NCBI GenBank assembly: GCA_045111455.1
Contig: JBGUGL010000020.1
Span: forward strand, 122,580-186,579
DNA: 64,000 bases
Reading direction: 5' to 3'
Source of the DNA: Aristaeella sp045111455
Lineage (GTDB): Bacteria; Bacillota; Clostridia; Christensenellales; Aristaeellaceae
Every line of letters begins with the position of its first letter. The first letter of the stretch is position 1. Under the pieces are notes generated by a model. That model was not told the DNA's origin, did no database searches, and saw nothing but the letters and a program-made list of their open reading frames with translations. The position numbers and the translations under genes are program-made. Positions 17,824 to 27,299 of this stretch are shown piece after piece.

Positions 17824-17971
17824 CCTTGCATTCCCCTTTCGTCCGTTTTCTGCCGCTTATCCGGCGTGTCTTTCTTTCTGTTTCCATCATACCTTCCGAG
17901 CCGGTCCCGGATAAAGGGCCGATTCCGAATAATAGCCGCCGGTATTTTGCGGATACGGCAGCTTTCCCGGT

Positions 17972-18424
17972 TCACAGCTTATACTGCATGAAATTACCGT
18001 TCTTTACGAAGCCGAAGTCTGAATACAGCAGTACGCCCATATCGGACGCGGTAATCTGCACCGCGCCGCATCCGTAAGCGCGCGCCTCCTCCACTACCCG
18101 TCCCAGCAGTTCCTTCGCAATTCCCTGCCGGCGGTATTCCGGATCCGTATACATACTGGACAGCAGGCCGATCCGCCCGGTGGGGCAGCTGAAATACGGC
18201 GGTTTTTCCACAAAGGACATGCCGCTGGTCCCCACGATTTTTTCTCCGTCCACAGCCAGCCAGGAAACATAGGTTCCGTCCGCCATATGCCGGTGATAAA
18301 AATCCTGCAGTGCCGGAACCAGGTCCAGATCCTCCGTGGCGCCTTCCTCCCGCAGCTGGGCAATCCTCATGCTGATGAACCTTTCCAGGTCTTTCTCTTC
18401 CAGTTTCCTGTATGTGATTCCCAT
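17972..18424 (-). CDS. GNAT-family N-acetyltransferase
   Basis: At 150 residues this is a single GNAT domain that should move an acetyl group from acetyl-CoA to an amine, with the substrate unknown. It begins with ITYRKLEEKDLERFISMR. The acetyl-CoA pyrophosphate loop is RRQGIAKELL after the strand LLSSMYTDPEY, and the C-terminal motif is LYSDFGFVKNGNFMQYKL. A GGAG about 8 bases upstream of the ATG supports the start. No operon partner is evident. Confidence 0.88.
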   Translation of the reverse strand: MGITYRKLEEKDLERFISMRIAQLREEGATEDLDLVPALQDFYHRHMADGTYVSWLAVDGEKIVGTSGMSFVEKPPYFSCPTGRIGLLSSMYTDPEYRRQGIAKELLGRVVEEARAYGCGAVQITASDMGVLLYSDFGFVKNGNFMQYKL

Positions 18425-18584
18425 TTTCTGCTCCTTCCCGGCGCTGTGCAGCGCTGTTTCGCTGTTCCTATTCTATGTGTTCCCGTCCCGGAATGCAAGG
18501 AACCGGACAGTCTGTTTTTTGGGGATGCAATCATCAGGCAATTAGGTTATAATTCCCTCTGCACCACAATCTGGAGGAAACACC

Positions 18585-19769
18585 ATGCAGAAGAATTACC
18601 GGAAAACCCTGCTGGCCTGTTATCTGGGCTTTATTACCCAGGCAATCACCGCCAATTTTGCACCCCTGCTGTTCCTGAAATTTCATACTGATTACAGCAT
18701 CTCCCTGGGAAAAATAGCCCTGATCCCCATGGCCTTTTTCATCACGCAGCTGCTGGTTGATCTGTTCTGTGCCCGGTTTGTGGACCGGATCGGTTACCGG
18801 CGCAGCGTGGTTGCTTCGGAAATCGCCTCCGCATCCGGCCTGGCCGGGTTTGCTTTTATCCCGGACCTGTTTGCCGATCCGTTCATCGGCATCATGATCT
18901 GTGTCATAATCTATGCCATCGGCAGCGGCCTCATTGAGGTGCTCGTAAGCCCCATTGTGGAAGCCTGTCCCTTTGAAAATAAGGACGCGGTCATGAGCCT
19001 GCTGCACTCCTTCTACTGCTGGGGTTCCGTGGGAGTCATCCTGCTCTCCACACTGTTCTTTTCCCTGTTCGGAATCGGGCACTGGAAGATCCTGGCCTGT
19101 TTCTGGGCGCTGATTCCCCTGTACAATATCTGCAACTTTGCCACCTGTCCCATCGAACGTCTGACCGAGGAAGGCAAGGGAATGACCGTCGGCAGCCTGT
19201 TCAGGAAACCCCTGTTCTGGCTGGCCGTTGTGCTGATGGTCTGTGCCGGCGCCTCTGAGCTCGCCATGGCCCAGTGGGCCTCTGCCTTTACGGAAGCCGC
19301 CCTGGGCTTCTCCAAGGCTGTCGGGGATCTGGCCGGTCCCTGCCTGTTTGCTGTCTCCATGGGCATCTGCCGGGTCATTTACGGAAAATACGGGGCGAAG
19401 ATGAATCTGACCCGGTTCATGCTGGGTTCCGGCATCCTCTGCCTGTGCTGCTATCTGCTGGCTTCCCTTTCTGCCAGCCCGGTTCTCGGCCTGGTCGGCT
19501 GTATATGCTGCGGCTTCTCCGTAGGAATCATGTGGCCCGGCACCATCAGCATCACTTCCCCGCGTTTCCCCTTGGGCGGTACAGCCCTCTTTGCCCTGCT
19601 GGCCATGGCCGGTGACCTGGGCGGAGCCTTCGGTCCGAGCCTGGTGGGCACAGTCACTCAGCAGGCCGGGGATAACCTGCAGGCCGGCATGCTGGCCGGC
19701 AGCATATTCCCCCTGGTCCTGGTTGTTGCCCTGATCCTGTTCACCCGGCAGGCCGCAAAAAAAGACTGA
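18585..19769 (+). CDS. MFS transporter
   Basis: A 394-residue carrier with 12 predicted membrane helices. The cytoplasmic loop between helices 2 and 3 has the MFS motif DRIGYRR. The second half repeats the pattern with a shorter basic loop (YGKYGAKMNLTRF). The substrate cannot be told from sequence; the family resembles fucose/sugar-type MFS carriers. GGAGG lies 8 bases before the ATG, and TATAAT at 18548-18553 is a possible -10 element. Its stop is inside the terminator shared with the convergent helicase gene. Confidence 0.85.
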   Translation: MQKNYRKTLLACYLGFITQAITANFAPLLFLKFHTDYSISLGKIALIPMAFFITQLLVDLFCARFVDRIGYRRSVVASEIASASGLAGFAFIPDLFADPFIGIMICVIIYAIGSGLIEVLVSPIVEACPFENKDAVMSLLHSFYCWGSVGVILLSTLFFSLFGIGHWKILACFWALIPLYNICNFATCPIERLTEEGKGMTVGSLFRKPLFWLAVVLMVCAGASELAMAQWASAFTEAALGFSKAVGDLAGPCLFAVSMGICRVIYGKYGAKMNLTRFMLGSGILCLCCYLLASLSASPVLGLVGCICCGFSVGIMWPGTISITSPRFPLGGTALFALLAMAGDLGGAFGPSLVGTVTQQAGDNLQAGMLAGSIFPLVLVVALILFTRQAAKKD

Positions 19770-19790
19770 CGCTGCATACGTCAGTCTTTT
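19761..19790. terminator. Bidirectional terminator between MFS and helD
   Basis: AAAGACTGACG and CGTCAGTCTTT form an 11-bp stem around CTGCATA. T-rich tails lie on both strands, so it can serve both convergent genes. Confidence 0.85.
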
Positions 19791-19794
19791 CCTT

Positions 19795-21981
19795 TCACGG
19801 CAACATCGGGGAAGGCGCTCCCTTATGCCAGATGCACAGGCGGTGCAGGGGCCGGGTCATCATTACATACAGAACCCGACAGAGGAACTCATCCTCCGGG
19901 AAGTTTTCATCAGACGCGTCACAGATACCCACACAGTCAAACTCCATTCCTTTGGCAATACTGGCCGGCAGGATCAGCACGCCGCCCCTGTACTCGGAAT
20001 CCGTTTCTGAAAGCAGGTGCGCATCCAGTTCCGCACCAATCCGGCGGTAAAGGTTTTTCGCCTGTTCTGTTGTCTTCTCTATCAGGGCAATGCTGTGATA
20101 TCCCTCCTGCTTCCATTCACGCACCTGTTCCCGGATCAGGGCCAGGCGCGTTTTTTCATTTTCCGCCCGGATAATCCGCGGTTCCCTGCCGTGCCGCAGC
20201 ACCGGCTTCGTTTCACATATGCCCGGAATGGGATGCCGGCCGGCCGTCTTCTGTGCCAGGTTCATAATCTCCACCGTATTCCGGTAGCTGACAGTCAGCT
20301 GCTTCAGTTCCGCCCGTTCCTCAAAAACAGGCCCTTTCCATTCCTCCCAGCGCCGGATTCCCTCATCCGCGCGGATTCCCTGATACAGGTCGCCCACCAG
20401 GGTAAAGGTTGCCGCAGGATTGGCCTCCTTCAGCAGCTCAATCTGGAAGGGGGAAAAATCCTGGCATTCGTCAATCACAATGTGCTTCATCTGCTTTGTC
20501 TTCAGTCCGCAGACCGCCTTGCAGATCATTGCAAGCATCGGCAGGTCCTCCTGCCGCAGATTTCCGTCCTCAGGCAGTGCCTCCGGGGCATGTTCCTCCA
20601 GGAATGACCGGTACAGCCCGGTCAGGTCCGGCAGGGAAAACTTCCCCCGGAACCCGCTGAGATATGCCTCCGCCCGTTCATCTATCTCCCTGTGCCGCTG
20701 ATCCCGGATCTCATACAGCTCCCGGATCTTCTGCTGCCGCAGTGCGCTTTCCCGCATACCGGCCCTGATCCGGCCTGTCATCTGCTCCGCATTGGCGGTA
20801 TATCTGTCCTTCAGGAGGGTCACGGCTGACTGCACCCTTTTGCGGATGATCTTCTTCAGTTCCGTAATCCGCTGTTCCAGGGGGAAGTACCGGAGATCCC
20901 GCAGGAATACGTTCTCCAGTTCCGTCCGGTCCATCAGCATCACTCCGGCCATCCGGAAACCGTTTTCCGGCAGGATCTGCTCCTGCAGGCGGTCCAGGTA
21001 CCCGGCCAGCTGCTTCTTCATCTCCAGGGAGCCCTTCATTCGGAGTATCCGTCCTGTCCGCTGCCGTTCCTCCGCAGAGATCGTCAGGTTCCTTTCCAGC
21101 CGGCTTTCCCGCAGGATTTTCGGCATCCGCCGGCCCATGCCTTCCCGGCACCATCCTTCAAAGGTGGTCTGCACCACCCGTTCCACTCCCAGGTCCGGAA
21201 GCACTTGGGAAATATAGGACAGGAACAGCGGGTTGGGCGCCAGGATCATCATATTTTCCGGTTTCAGGCTCTTCTGGAAGGTATACAGCAGGTAGGCAAT
21301 CCGGTGCAGTGCAATGGTGGTTTTGCCGCTGCCGGCTGCCCCCTGCACCAGCAGGTTTCCGTTCAGGGGATGCCGGATCACAATATTCTGTTCTGCCTGG
21401 ATGGTGGTGACGATTTCCCGCAGACGGTCTGTGGAAACGCTTCCAAGCACGCCCTGCAGATAAGCCTCCTGGGAGACGATGCCGCTGTCGAACAAGCTCA
21501 GCAGCTCCCGCTGCCGAACCGTCAGCATCCGTTTCAGGGTCAGTTCCCCTGTCACACGTCCGTCCGGGGCTTCATAATCCATTTTTCCGATCTGTCCGGA
21601 ATAGTACAGGTTAGCCACCGGGGAACGCCAGTCCACCACCACCGGGCTGAGGGTCACAGGGTCCAGCACGCCCCAGCGTCCCAGGTACCAGGTTTCCGGA
21701 TCGCTTCCGGCGGGAGTGAAATCCAGCCGGGCAAAGTATGCCTGGCCTGAGGCCATATGAAGCTGCCGCAGCCGGTCCAGCTGGGCCCGGAACAGCTGAA
21801 TGGTAACCTCCTCCTGCTGGTCCGGATCCTCTTTCATCTGTACGTCCATGCACTCCCCGGCTTTCGCGCCGGTGAGTTCCTCCACCTCCCTGATTTCCCG
21901 GTCGATGGTGTCACGGGCCTGCTGCAGGTGCAGGTACTCTTCCCCTGCCGCCGGATGTTCCGGCAATCTGACTGATTCCAT
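19795..21981 (-). CDS. helD: HelD-type superfamily 1 helicase / RNA polymerase recycling factor
   Basis: The 728-residue protein has a HelD layout: an N-terminal coiled coil (about 10-75) that in relatives enters the RNA polymerase secondary channel, then a split UvrD-like ATPase. Walker A is GAAGSGKTTIALHR at about 214, Walker B is HIVIDECQDFSPFQIE, and later motifs include TLVGDLYQGI, QLTVSYRNTVEIM and a C-terminal YVMMTRPLHRL. HelD proteins release stalled RNA polymerase and in some bacteria confer rifampicin tolerance. AAAGGA lies 7 bases before the chosen ATG. An ATG six bases upstream overlaps the stop of a leader ORF and is an alternative. Its 5' leader carries an intrinsic terminator. 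Confidence 0.88.
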   Translation of the reverse strand: MESVRLPEHPAAGEEYLHLQQARDTIDREIREVEELTGAKAGECMDVQMKEDPDQQEEVTIQLFRAQLDRLRQLHMASGQAYFARLDFTPAGSDPETWYLGRWGVLDPVTLSPVVVDWRSPVANLYYSGQIGKMDYEAPDGRVTGELTLKRMLTVRQRELLSLFDSGIVSQEAYLQGVLGSVSTDRLREIVTTIQAEQNIVIRHPLNGNLLVQGAAGSGKTTIALHRIAYLLYTFQKSLKPENMMILAPNPLFLSYISQVLPDLGVERVVQTTFEGWCREGMGRRMPKILRESRLERNLTISAEERQRTGRILRMKGSLEMKKQLAGYLDRLQEQILPENGFRMAGVMLMDRTELENVFLRDLRYFPLEQRITELKKIIRKRVQSAVTLLKDRYTANAEQMTGRIRAGMRESALRQQKIRELYEIRDQRHREIDERAEAYLSGFRGKFSLPDLTGLYRSFLEEHAPEALPEDGNLRQEDLPMLAMICKAVCGLKTKQMKHIVIDECQDFSPFQIELLKEANPAATFTLVGDLYQGIRADEGIRRWEEWKGPVFEERAELKQLTVSYRNTVEIMNLAQKTAGRHPIPGICETKPVLRHGREPRIIRAENEKTRLALIREQVREWKQEGYHSIALIEKTTEQAKNLYRRIGAELDAHLLSETDSEYRGGVLILPASIAKGMEFDCVGICDASDENFPEDEFLCRVLYVMMTRPLHRLCIWHKGAPSPMLP

Positions 21982-21983
21982 TT

Positions 21984-22055
21984 TCATCCTTTCCCGGCAA
22001 AACAAAACAAAGCCTCTGCCGTTTTATGTTTTCGCAGAGGCTTACGGATCTTCAT
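21984..22055 (-). CDS. Candidate leader peptide upstream of helD
   Basis: A 23-codon ORF reads MKIRKPLRKHKT then AEALFCFAGKG and stops at TGA, overlapping an ATG of helD (ATGA). Both arms of the terminator hairpin lie inside it: the AAG-CCT-CTG-CG codons and the GCA-GAG-GCT-T codons. This is the layout of ribosome-controlled attenuators before antibiotic-response genes. There is no proper ribosome binding site (AGG touches the ATG) and the mRNA 5' end would be only about 15 bases away, so translation is unproven. Confidence 0.45.
   Translation of the reverse strand: MKIRKPLRKHKTAEALFCFAGKG
21998..22043 (-). terminator. Leader terminator (attenuator) in front of helD
   Basis: On the minus strand AAGCCTCTGC, a 14-base loop and GCAGAGGCTT form a 10-bp stem followed by TGTTTTGTTTT. 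It ends about 15 bases before the helD ribosome site and lies downstream of the promoter at 22077-22105, so it would stop helD transcription unless bypassed. Confidence 0.8.
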
Positions 22056-22076
22056 CCTGCAAGCGTGTGGATGTGC

Positions 22077-22105
22077 ATATTATCTGAAAAGAACGGGTTT
22101 GTCAA
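22077..22105 (-). promoter_or_regulatory. helD promoter
   Basis: On the minus strand TTGACA (22100-22105) and TAATAT (22077-22082) are exactly 17 bases apart, close to the ideal sigma-A promoter. Transcription should start near 22070, giving a leader of about 90 bases. Confidence 0.8.
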
Positions 22106-22133
22106 GCAAAAAAGCGAAAAAACAGAATCTGCC

Positions 22134-22171
22134 AAAAACCGGAAGCCCCTGCGCACGGCAGGGGCTTCCGG
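22134..22171 (-). terminator. Terminator after ktrA
   Basis: The perfect 14-bp stem CCGGAAGCCCCTGC / GCAGGGGCTTCCGG is followed on the minus strand by a T run. It separates ktrA from the helD promoter. Confidence 0.88.
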
Positions 22172-22180
22172 GCTGAACCG

Positions 22181-22828
22181 TCAGAACTTCAGGAACTTCT
22201 GGACATCCTTGTCGCTCCCCAGCAGCACCACCCGGTCATTCCTGTGGAACTCATAATTGGCCCCGGGCATCGGATCCACATTTCCGTCCCGGCGGATGGC
22301 CAGGATATTCAGGTGATATTTCTGCCGGATCTCCAGCTCCACCAGTGTATGTCCCGCCCAGCTGTCCGGTATCTCTGTTTCATAAATGGCATGATCCGGA
22401 GAAAGCCGGGTATAGTCATAAACATGGTCACCGCTGTATCGGACCGCCGCCCAGTCCGCAATCTGCTTTTCCGGATAAATGATATCATCCGCACCGCAGG
22501 AAAGCAGGAACTGGGCATGGGTATCCCTGGAAACGCGCACCACAACAAACGGCGCCCCTTTTTTCTTCAGCAGCGCTGTGATCTCCAGTGAAGCCTGCAG
22601 GTCATGGCTCATGGTCACAACGCACAGGTCAAAATCCCTGACTCCCAGGGAATCAATCAGGGCCGGATCCGTGGCATCCCCGATCTCCGCATTTGTCACG
22701 TAGGACATAGCCTCCTGGACCTTATGTTCATCCTTATCTATCACCAGTACCTGATGATGGAGATCAGACAGCTTCTGGGCCATATGGCGCCCGAAGCGTC
22801 CCAGTCCGATCAGCAGAACATTCTTCAT
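22181..22828 (-). CDS. ktrA: KtrA/TrkA-type potassium channel regulatory subunit (RCK)
   Basis: A 215-residue cytosolic gating subunit for a KtrB/TrkH-type potassium channel. The N-terminal Rossmann domain binds NAD(H) or ATP/ADP (VLLIGLGRFGRHMAQ, then VIDKDEHKV and the GDATDPALIDSLGV segment). The C-terminal RCK_C domain follows about residue 135 (LVELEIRQKYHLNILAIRR), a place where relatives bind cyclic di-AMP. AGGAGG lies 7 bases before the ATG. It is divergent from a kdpD-like gene, with ktrB on the other strand after kdpE. It ends at a strong terminator. Confidence 0.93.
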   Translation of the reverse strand: MKNVLLIGLGRFGRHMAQKLSDLHHQVLVIDKDEHKVQEAMSYVTNAEIGDATDPALIDSLGVRDFDLCVVTMSHDLQASLEITALLKKKGAPFVVVRVSRDTHAQFLLSCGADDIIYPEKQIADWAAVRYSGDHVYDYTRLSPDHAIYETEIPDSWAGHTLVELEIRQKYHLNILAIRRDGNVDPMPGANYEFHRNDRVVLLGSDKDVQKFLKF

Positions 22829-22845
22829 GATAACCTCCTGACGTA

Positions 22846-22861
22846 TCCGTATCGATACGGA
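22846..22861. repeat. 16-bp palindrome in the ktrA leader
   Basis: TCCGTATCGATACGGA is a perfect palindrome just upstream of the ktrA ribosome site. It could be an operator or an RNA hairpin in the 5' leader. Confidence 0.6.
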
Positions 22862-22892
22862 GTCAGTCTATCATGGCTCCCGTCAATGTGCT

Positions 22893-22928
22893 GTTAAGCA
22901 TTTTTCCGCGGCGTTAAAGCCGTGTTAA
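22893..22928. promoter_or_regulatory. Direct GTTAA repeats between ktrA and kdpD
   Basis: GTTAA occurs at 22893, 22913 and 22924 (spacings 20 and 11), in the divergent intergenic region. A TATAAT at 23004-23009 is the probable -10 of the kdpD-like gene. The spacing suits an OmpR-family regulator such as the adjacent KdpE-like protein; this is inference. Confidence 0.35.
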
Positions 22929-23049
22929 ACTGTCCGGCGGAATCTTTATACAATTTTAATGCCGTCTGTGTATCCTTTGTTATTCTCTTTATGCAGGATG
23001 CGCTATAATATAAACTGATTCAGAATGTAATCAGGGGGAGGTGGAAAGC

Positions 23050-25012
23050 ATGCCGGAGCAGACCGCGGAAAGAGAACGCATCCTGGTGTGTGTTTCCGCT
23101 TCGCCCACCAGTTCCGATGTTATCCGTCGTGCCGCCCGTCTTTCCCGGGCCATCGGCGCGGAGCTGATCGCCCTGTATGTGGAAGATTCAGACGCCCGGA
23201 ATGATGAGCAGGATAAAATCGTCCATGAGCATCTGAACCTTGCGGAGCGCCAGGGGGCGGTCCTGACAACCATCTACGGAAATGATCCGGCCACCGCCAT
23301 TGCGCAGTACGCGCAGGTCAGTGGCATTACCAAGATCGTGCTGGGAAAAAGTCCCGGCCGGCGCGCGCTGTTCACGCCCAAGGAAACGCTCATGTCCCGG
23401 CTGAATGAACTGGCGCCGGATGTGGAGATTATTATCGTCCCCAATCGCCTGCATGAAGACAGCCATCGTTTCAGCCTGAAAAGAAAGCTGCGGAAGGAAC
23501 GGCTCACGCCCCGGGATCTGGTCAAAACCCTGCTGATCCTGGTCCTGTGCACCGGAGTGGGCTTCCTGTTCACCGCGGTGGGTCTGTCCCTCACCAATGT
23601 GGTGCTGATTTATATCCTGGGTGTACTTGCCGTTGCTCTGTTTACTGACGGATACATCTACAGTCTTCTTTATTCACTGTTCTCTGTGCTGATCTTTAAT
23701 TTCTTTTTTACAGAACCTTATTATTCTCTCCAGTCCAGTCCCGACTATTTTGCCACCTTCGCCGTTATGTTTGCCGCAGCCATTCTTTCCAGTTCCCTCA
23801 CCAACCGGATCAAAACCCAGTCCGTCCAGACAGCGAACAAGGCGTACCAGACCGAGGTCCTGCTCTCCACCAGCCAGCTGCTGCAGAAAGCAGAAGACCG
23901 GAATGCCATCCTGAACGTCATGCTGCGGCAGCTGAGCCGCCTGCTGGAGCACAGTGTCCTGTACTATGATCAGGCAGACGGTTCCCTGGCGGAAACCCCT
24001 GTCCTCAATGAAATCGAAGGGGACAGCGGCTTTGACCAGGTGGACCTGGCCGGGGAACGGGAAACAGCGGAATGGGTCAGCCGTAACGGCAAGCATGCGG
24101 GCCGCACCACCCGGAGATGGTCCCAGGCCCGGTGCCTGTATATGGCAATCCGCAGCGAAAACAAGGTCTGGGCCGTTGCCGGCATTCGGGCCGACAACGC
24201 TCCTTCCATCGATGAATACCGGAAAAACCTCATGATCTCCATCCTGGACGAATGTGCCCTGGCCATCGAGAAGGATCATATGACCCGCGAAAAACAGCGC
24301 ATGGAGGAAAGCGTCCGGCAGGAAGCCCTGCGGGCCAACCTGCTGCGCGCTATCTCCCACGATCTGCGCACCCCGCTCACCAGCATTTCCGGCAATGCCG
24401 CAATCCTGCTGGAGGATCTGGGAGAGCTGGATGAATCCCGGAAAAAGGCCCTGTACGCTTCCATCTATGATGATGCCATCTGGCTGAACGGCCTGGTTGT
24501 AAACCTGCTGACCATCACCCGGACCGAGAACGGCACCATGAAGCTGAATCTCCAGTCTGAAATGGTATCCGATGCCATTGAGGAAGCCCTGCGTCATCTG
24601 GACCGCAACGCTTCCCGCCGGAAGATCGCAACCAGCCTGCAGGATGATTTCCTGATGGCCCGGATGGATTCCGCCCTCATCGTACAGGTACTGATCAACC
24701 TGATCAATAATGCCGTCAAATACACCCCGGAAAACGCCAGGATCACCATCGGGGCAAAAGCCGAAGGAGAGATGGCTGTCCTTTGGGTGGAGGACGAAGG
24801 ACAGGGAATCCCCGAAGGCGATGAGGACAAAGTGTTCCAGATGTTCTATACCGGCGTCAAGCGTTCTCCGGACAGCCGCCGGGGCATCGGTCTCGGTCTG
24901 GCCCTGTGCCGTTCCATTGTTCAGGCCCATGGCGGGGAAATCAAAATGAAGAATATCAGTCCCCACGGCGCCAAATTCTGGTTTACCCTTCCGATTGCGG
25001 AGGTGAAAGAGT

Positions 25013-25020
<8 letters not shown>
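23050..25020 (+). CDS. KdpD-like sensor kinase lacking the KdpD ATP-binding domain
   Basis: The 656-residue kinase opens with a universal-stress-type domain (RILVCVSASPTSSDVIRRAARL, about 10-125), without the roughly 220-residue N-terminal KdpD domain with its Walker motifs that full-length KdpD (about 895 residues) has. About four membrane helices follow (about 160-260; the KdpD DUF4118 module, including FFFTEPYYSL), then a GAF-like region. The kinase core has His437 in AISHDLRTPLTS, the N box NLINNAVKYTP, and the G boxes EDEGQGIP and GIGLGLALCRSI. GGGGAGG lies 8 bases before the chosen ATG; a GTG 9 bases earlier overlaps that site. It is coupled to kdpE and ktrB, so it probably senses K+ or ionic stress for a Ktr channel. 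Confidence 0.9.
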
Positions 25021-25734
<714 letters not shown>

Positions 25735-25738
<4 letters not shown>

Positions 25739-27102
25739 CCGTCCCTGAGAAACAGAAAGGAAAAGCAGGTTTCCGGCATGCTGAAAGCATCCTTGTTCTT
25801 GGCTTTCTGGCCGCAATCCTGCTGGGAGCTGTTTTGCTGGCGCTGCCTGTTGCTGCCGTCAAAGGCCAGCGTATCGGGTTTTTTGACAGCCTGTTCACAG
25901 CAACTTCCGCCGTCTGCGTCACCGGCCTTGTTGCCCTGGATACAGGAACAACCTTTTCTTTGTTCGGCCAGACCGTTCTGCTGGTGCTGATCCAGGTGGG
26001 CGGTCTTGGATTCATGGTGTTCGCCACCATGATCATGGTCATGCTGGGTCGCAAGCTTTCGCTCCGCGGACGCATGCTGATCCGGGAATCCATGAATTTC
26101 GACTCACTGTCTGACCTGGGCAGCATCACCCGGCTGTATCTGTTCCTGTCTATTGGCATTGAACTGATCGGCATGGCGATACTCTCCCTTCGCTTTATTC
26201 CCGTATACGGGTGGCGTCATGGCCTGTGGATGGCCCTGTTCCACGCAGTCAGCGCCTTCTGCAACGCCGGGTTTGACCTCTTCGGCCGGTATGCCAGCCT
26301 GACCTCGTTTTCAGCGGATCCCCTGGTGCTGCTGACCGTTGCCCTGCTGATTTTCCTCGGCGGCCTGGGTTTTTCAGTCATCCTGGAAACCCTGCGCAAC
26401 CGTCAGGGTTTCCGCGGCCTGTCCCTGCATACCCGGATCGTCCTGGTATCCACCCTGATCCTGCTGCTGGCTGGCACACTTTTTTACTGGCTCACGGAGC
26501 GTGCAAATCCGGAAACCCTGGCCGGTGTTCCCGAAGGAGAAAAAATCCTGAACGCCTTCTTCCAGTCTGTGACCATGCGTACAGCCGGTTTCAACTCCTT
26601 TGATCTTTCCCGCCTGAGGGACGGTTCCAAGCTGTTCAGCAGTCTCCTGATGCTCATCGGCGCTTCTCCCGCTTCCACCGGCGGCGGAATCAAAACCACC
26701 ACTATGGCTGCACTGGCCCTGCTGATGCTGAGTGTAGTCCGGGGTGAAAGCCAGGTCAACATCTCCCGCCGCAGGCTTCCGGATGATATCCTGCGGCGGG
26801 CTCTGGCAGTCGTTGTTCTGTTTGTGACAATCCTGCTCACCGGTACACTGGTCATCTCCCTGCTGGAGGATGGCCGTTTCCCCCTGGAAGATGTCCTTTT
26901 TGAAGCCTCCAGCGCCATGGGTACCGTCGGCGTATCCGCCATCGGCACTCCAAACCTGCGCCCTGTCAGCCGTGCCGTACTGCTTCCCATGATGTTCCTC
27001 GGCCGCGTGGGACCGCTCACGCTGGCAGTGGCCGTCGCCAAGCGTCAGGGAAAAACCCGCTCCGTCTCCAGGTATCCTGAAGAAAAAATCATGATTGGTT
27101 AA
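25735..27102 (+). CDS. ktrB: KtrB/TrkH-type potassium transporter
   Basis: A 455-residue membrane channel subunit with the four-fold M1-P-M2 repeat. The selectivity-filter regions are visible as TSAVCVTGL, HAVSAFCNAGF, VTMRTAGFNS and ASSAMGTVGVS, each carrying the conserved Gly. With KtrA it forms a Na+- or nucleotide-controlled K+ uptake system. The ATG overlaps the kdpE-like stop (ATGA), so kinase, regulator and channel form one coupled unit. A terminator follows 13 bases after the stop. The split of the KtrAB pair over two divergent transcripts, with the two-component genes between, is a useful clue to shared control. Confidence 0.94.
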
Positions 27103-27115
27103 CTGAACATTTTAT

Positions 27116-27147
27116 CCCATACCGCAGATGCGATATGGGTTTTTTGT
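27116..27147 (+). terminator. Terminator of the kdpDE-ktrB operon
   Basis: CCCATACCGC, a short loop and GCGATATGGG form a stem with one mismatch, followed by TTTTTTG. Confidence 0.8.
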
Positions 27148-27299
27148 TTTTTTGACAGTTTTTCCGTTTTTGGGATGGAAAAAAGGTTTTTCCGTTTCCT
27201 TATTCGTGGTATATTATAAGGGCTGCAGGGGTTTTTATCATAGTTTTCCGTTCCCTTCAGTGCGGTCCCGGCGGACCGCGACCCGTGTCGGAGGCGAAA

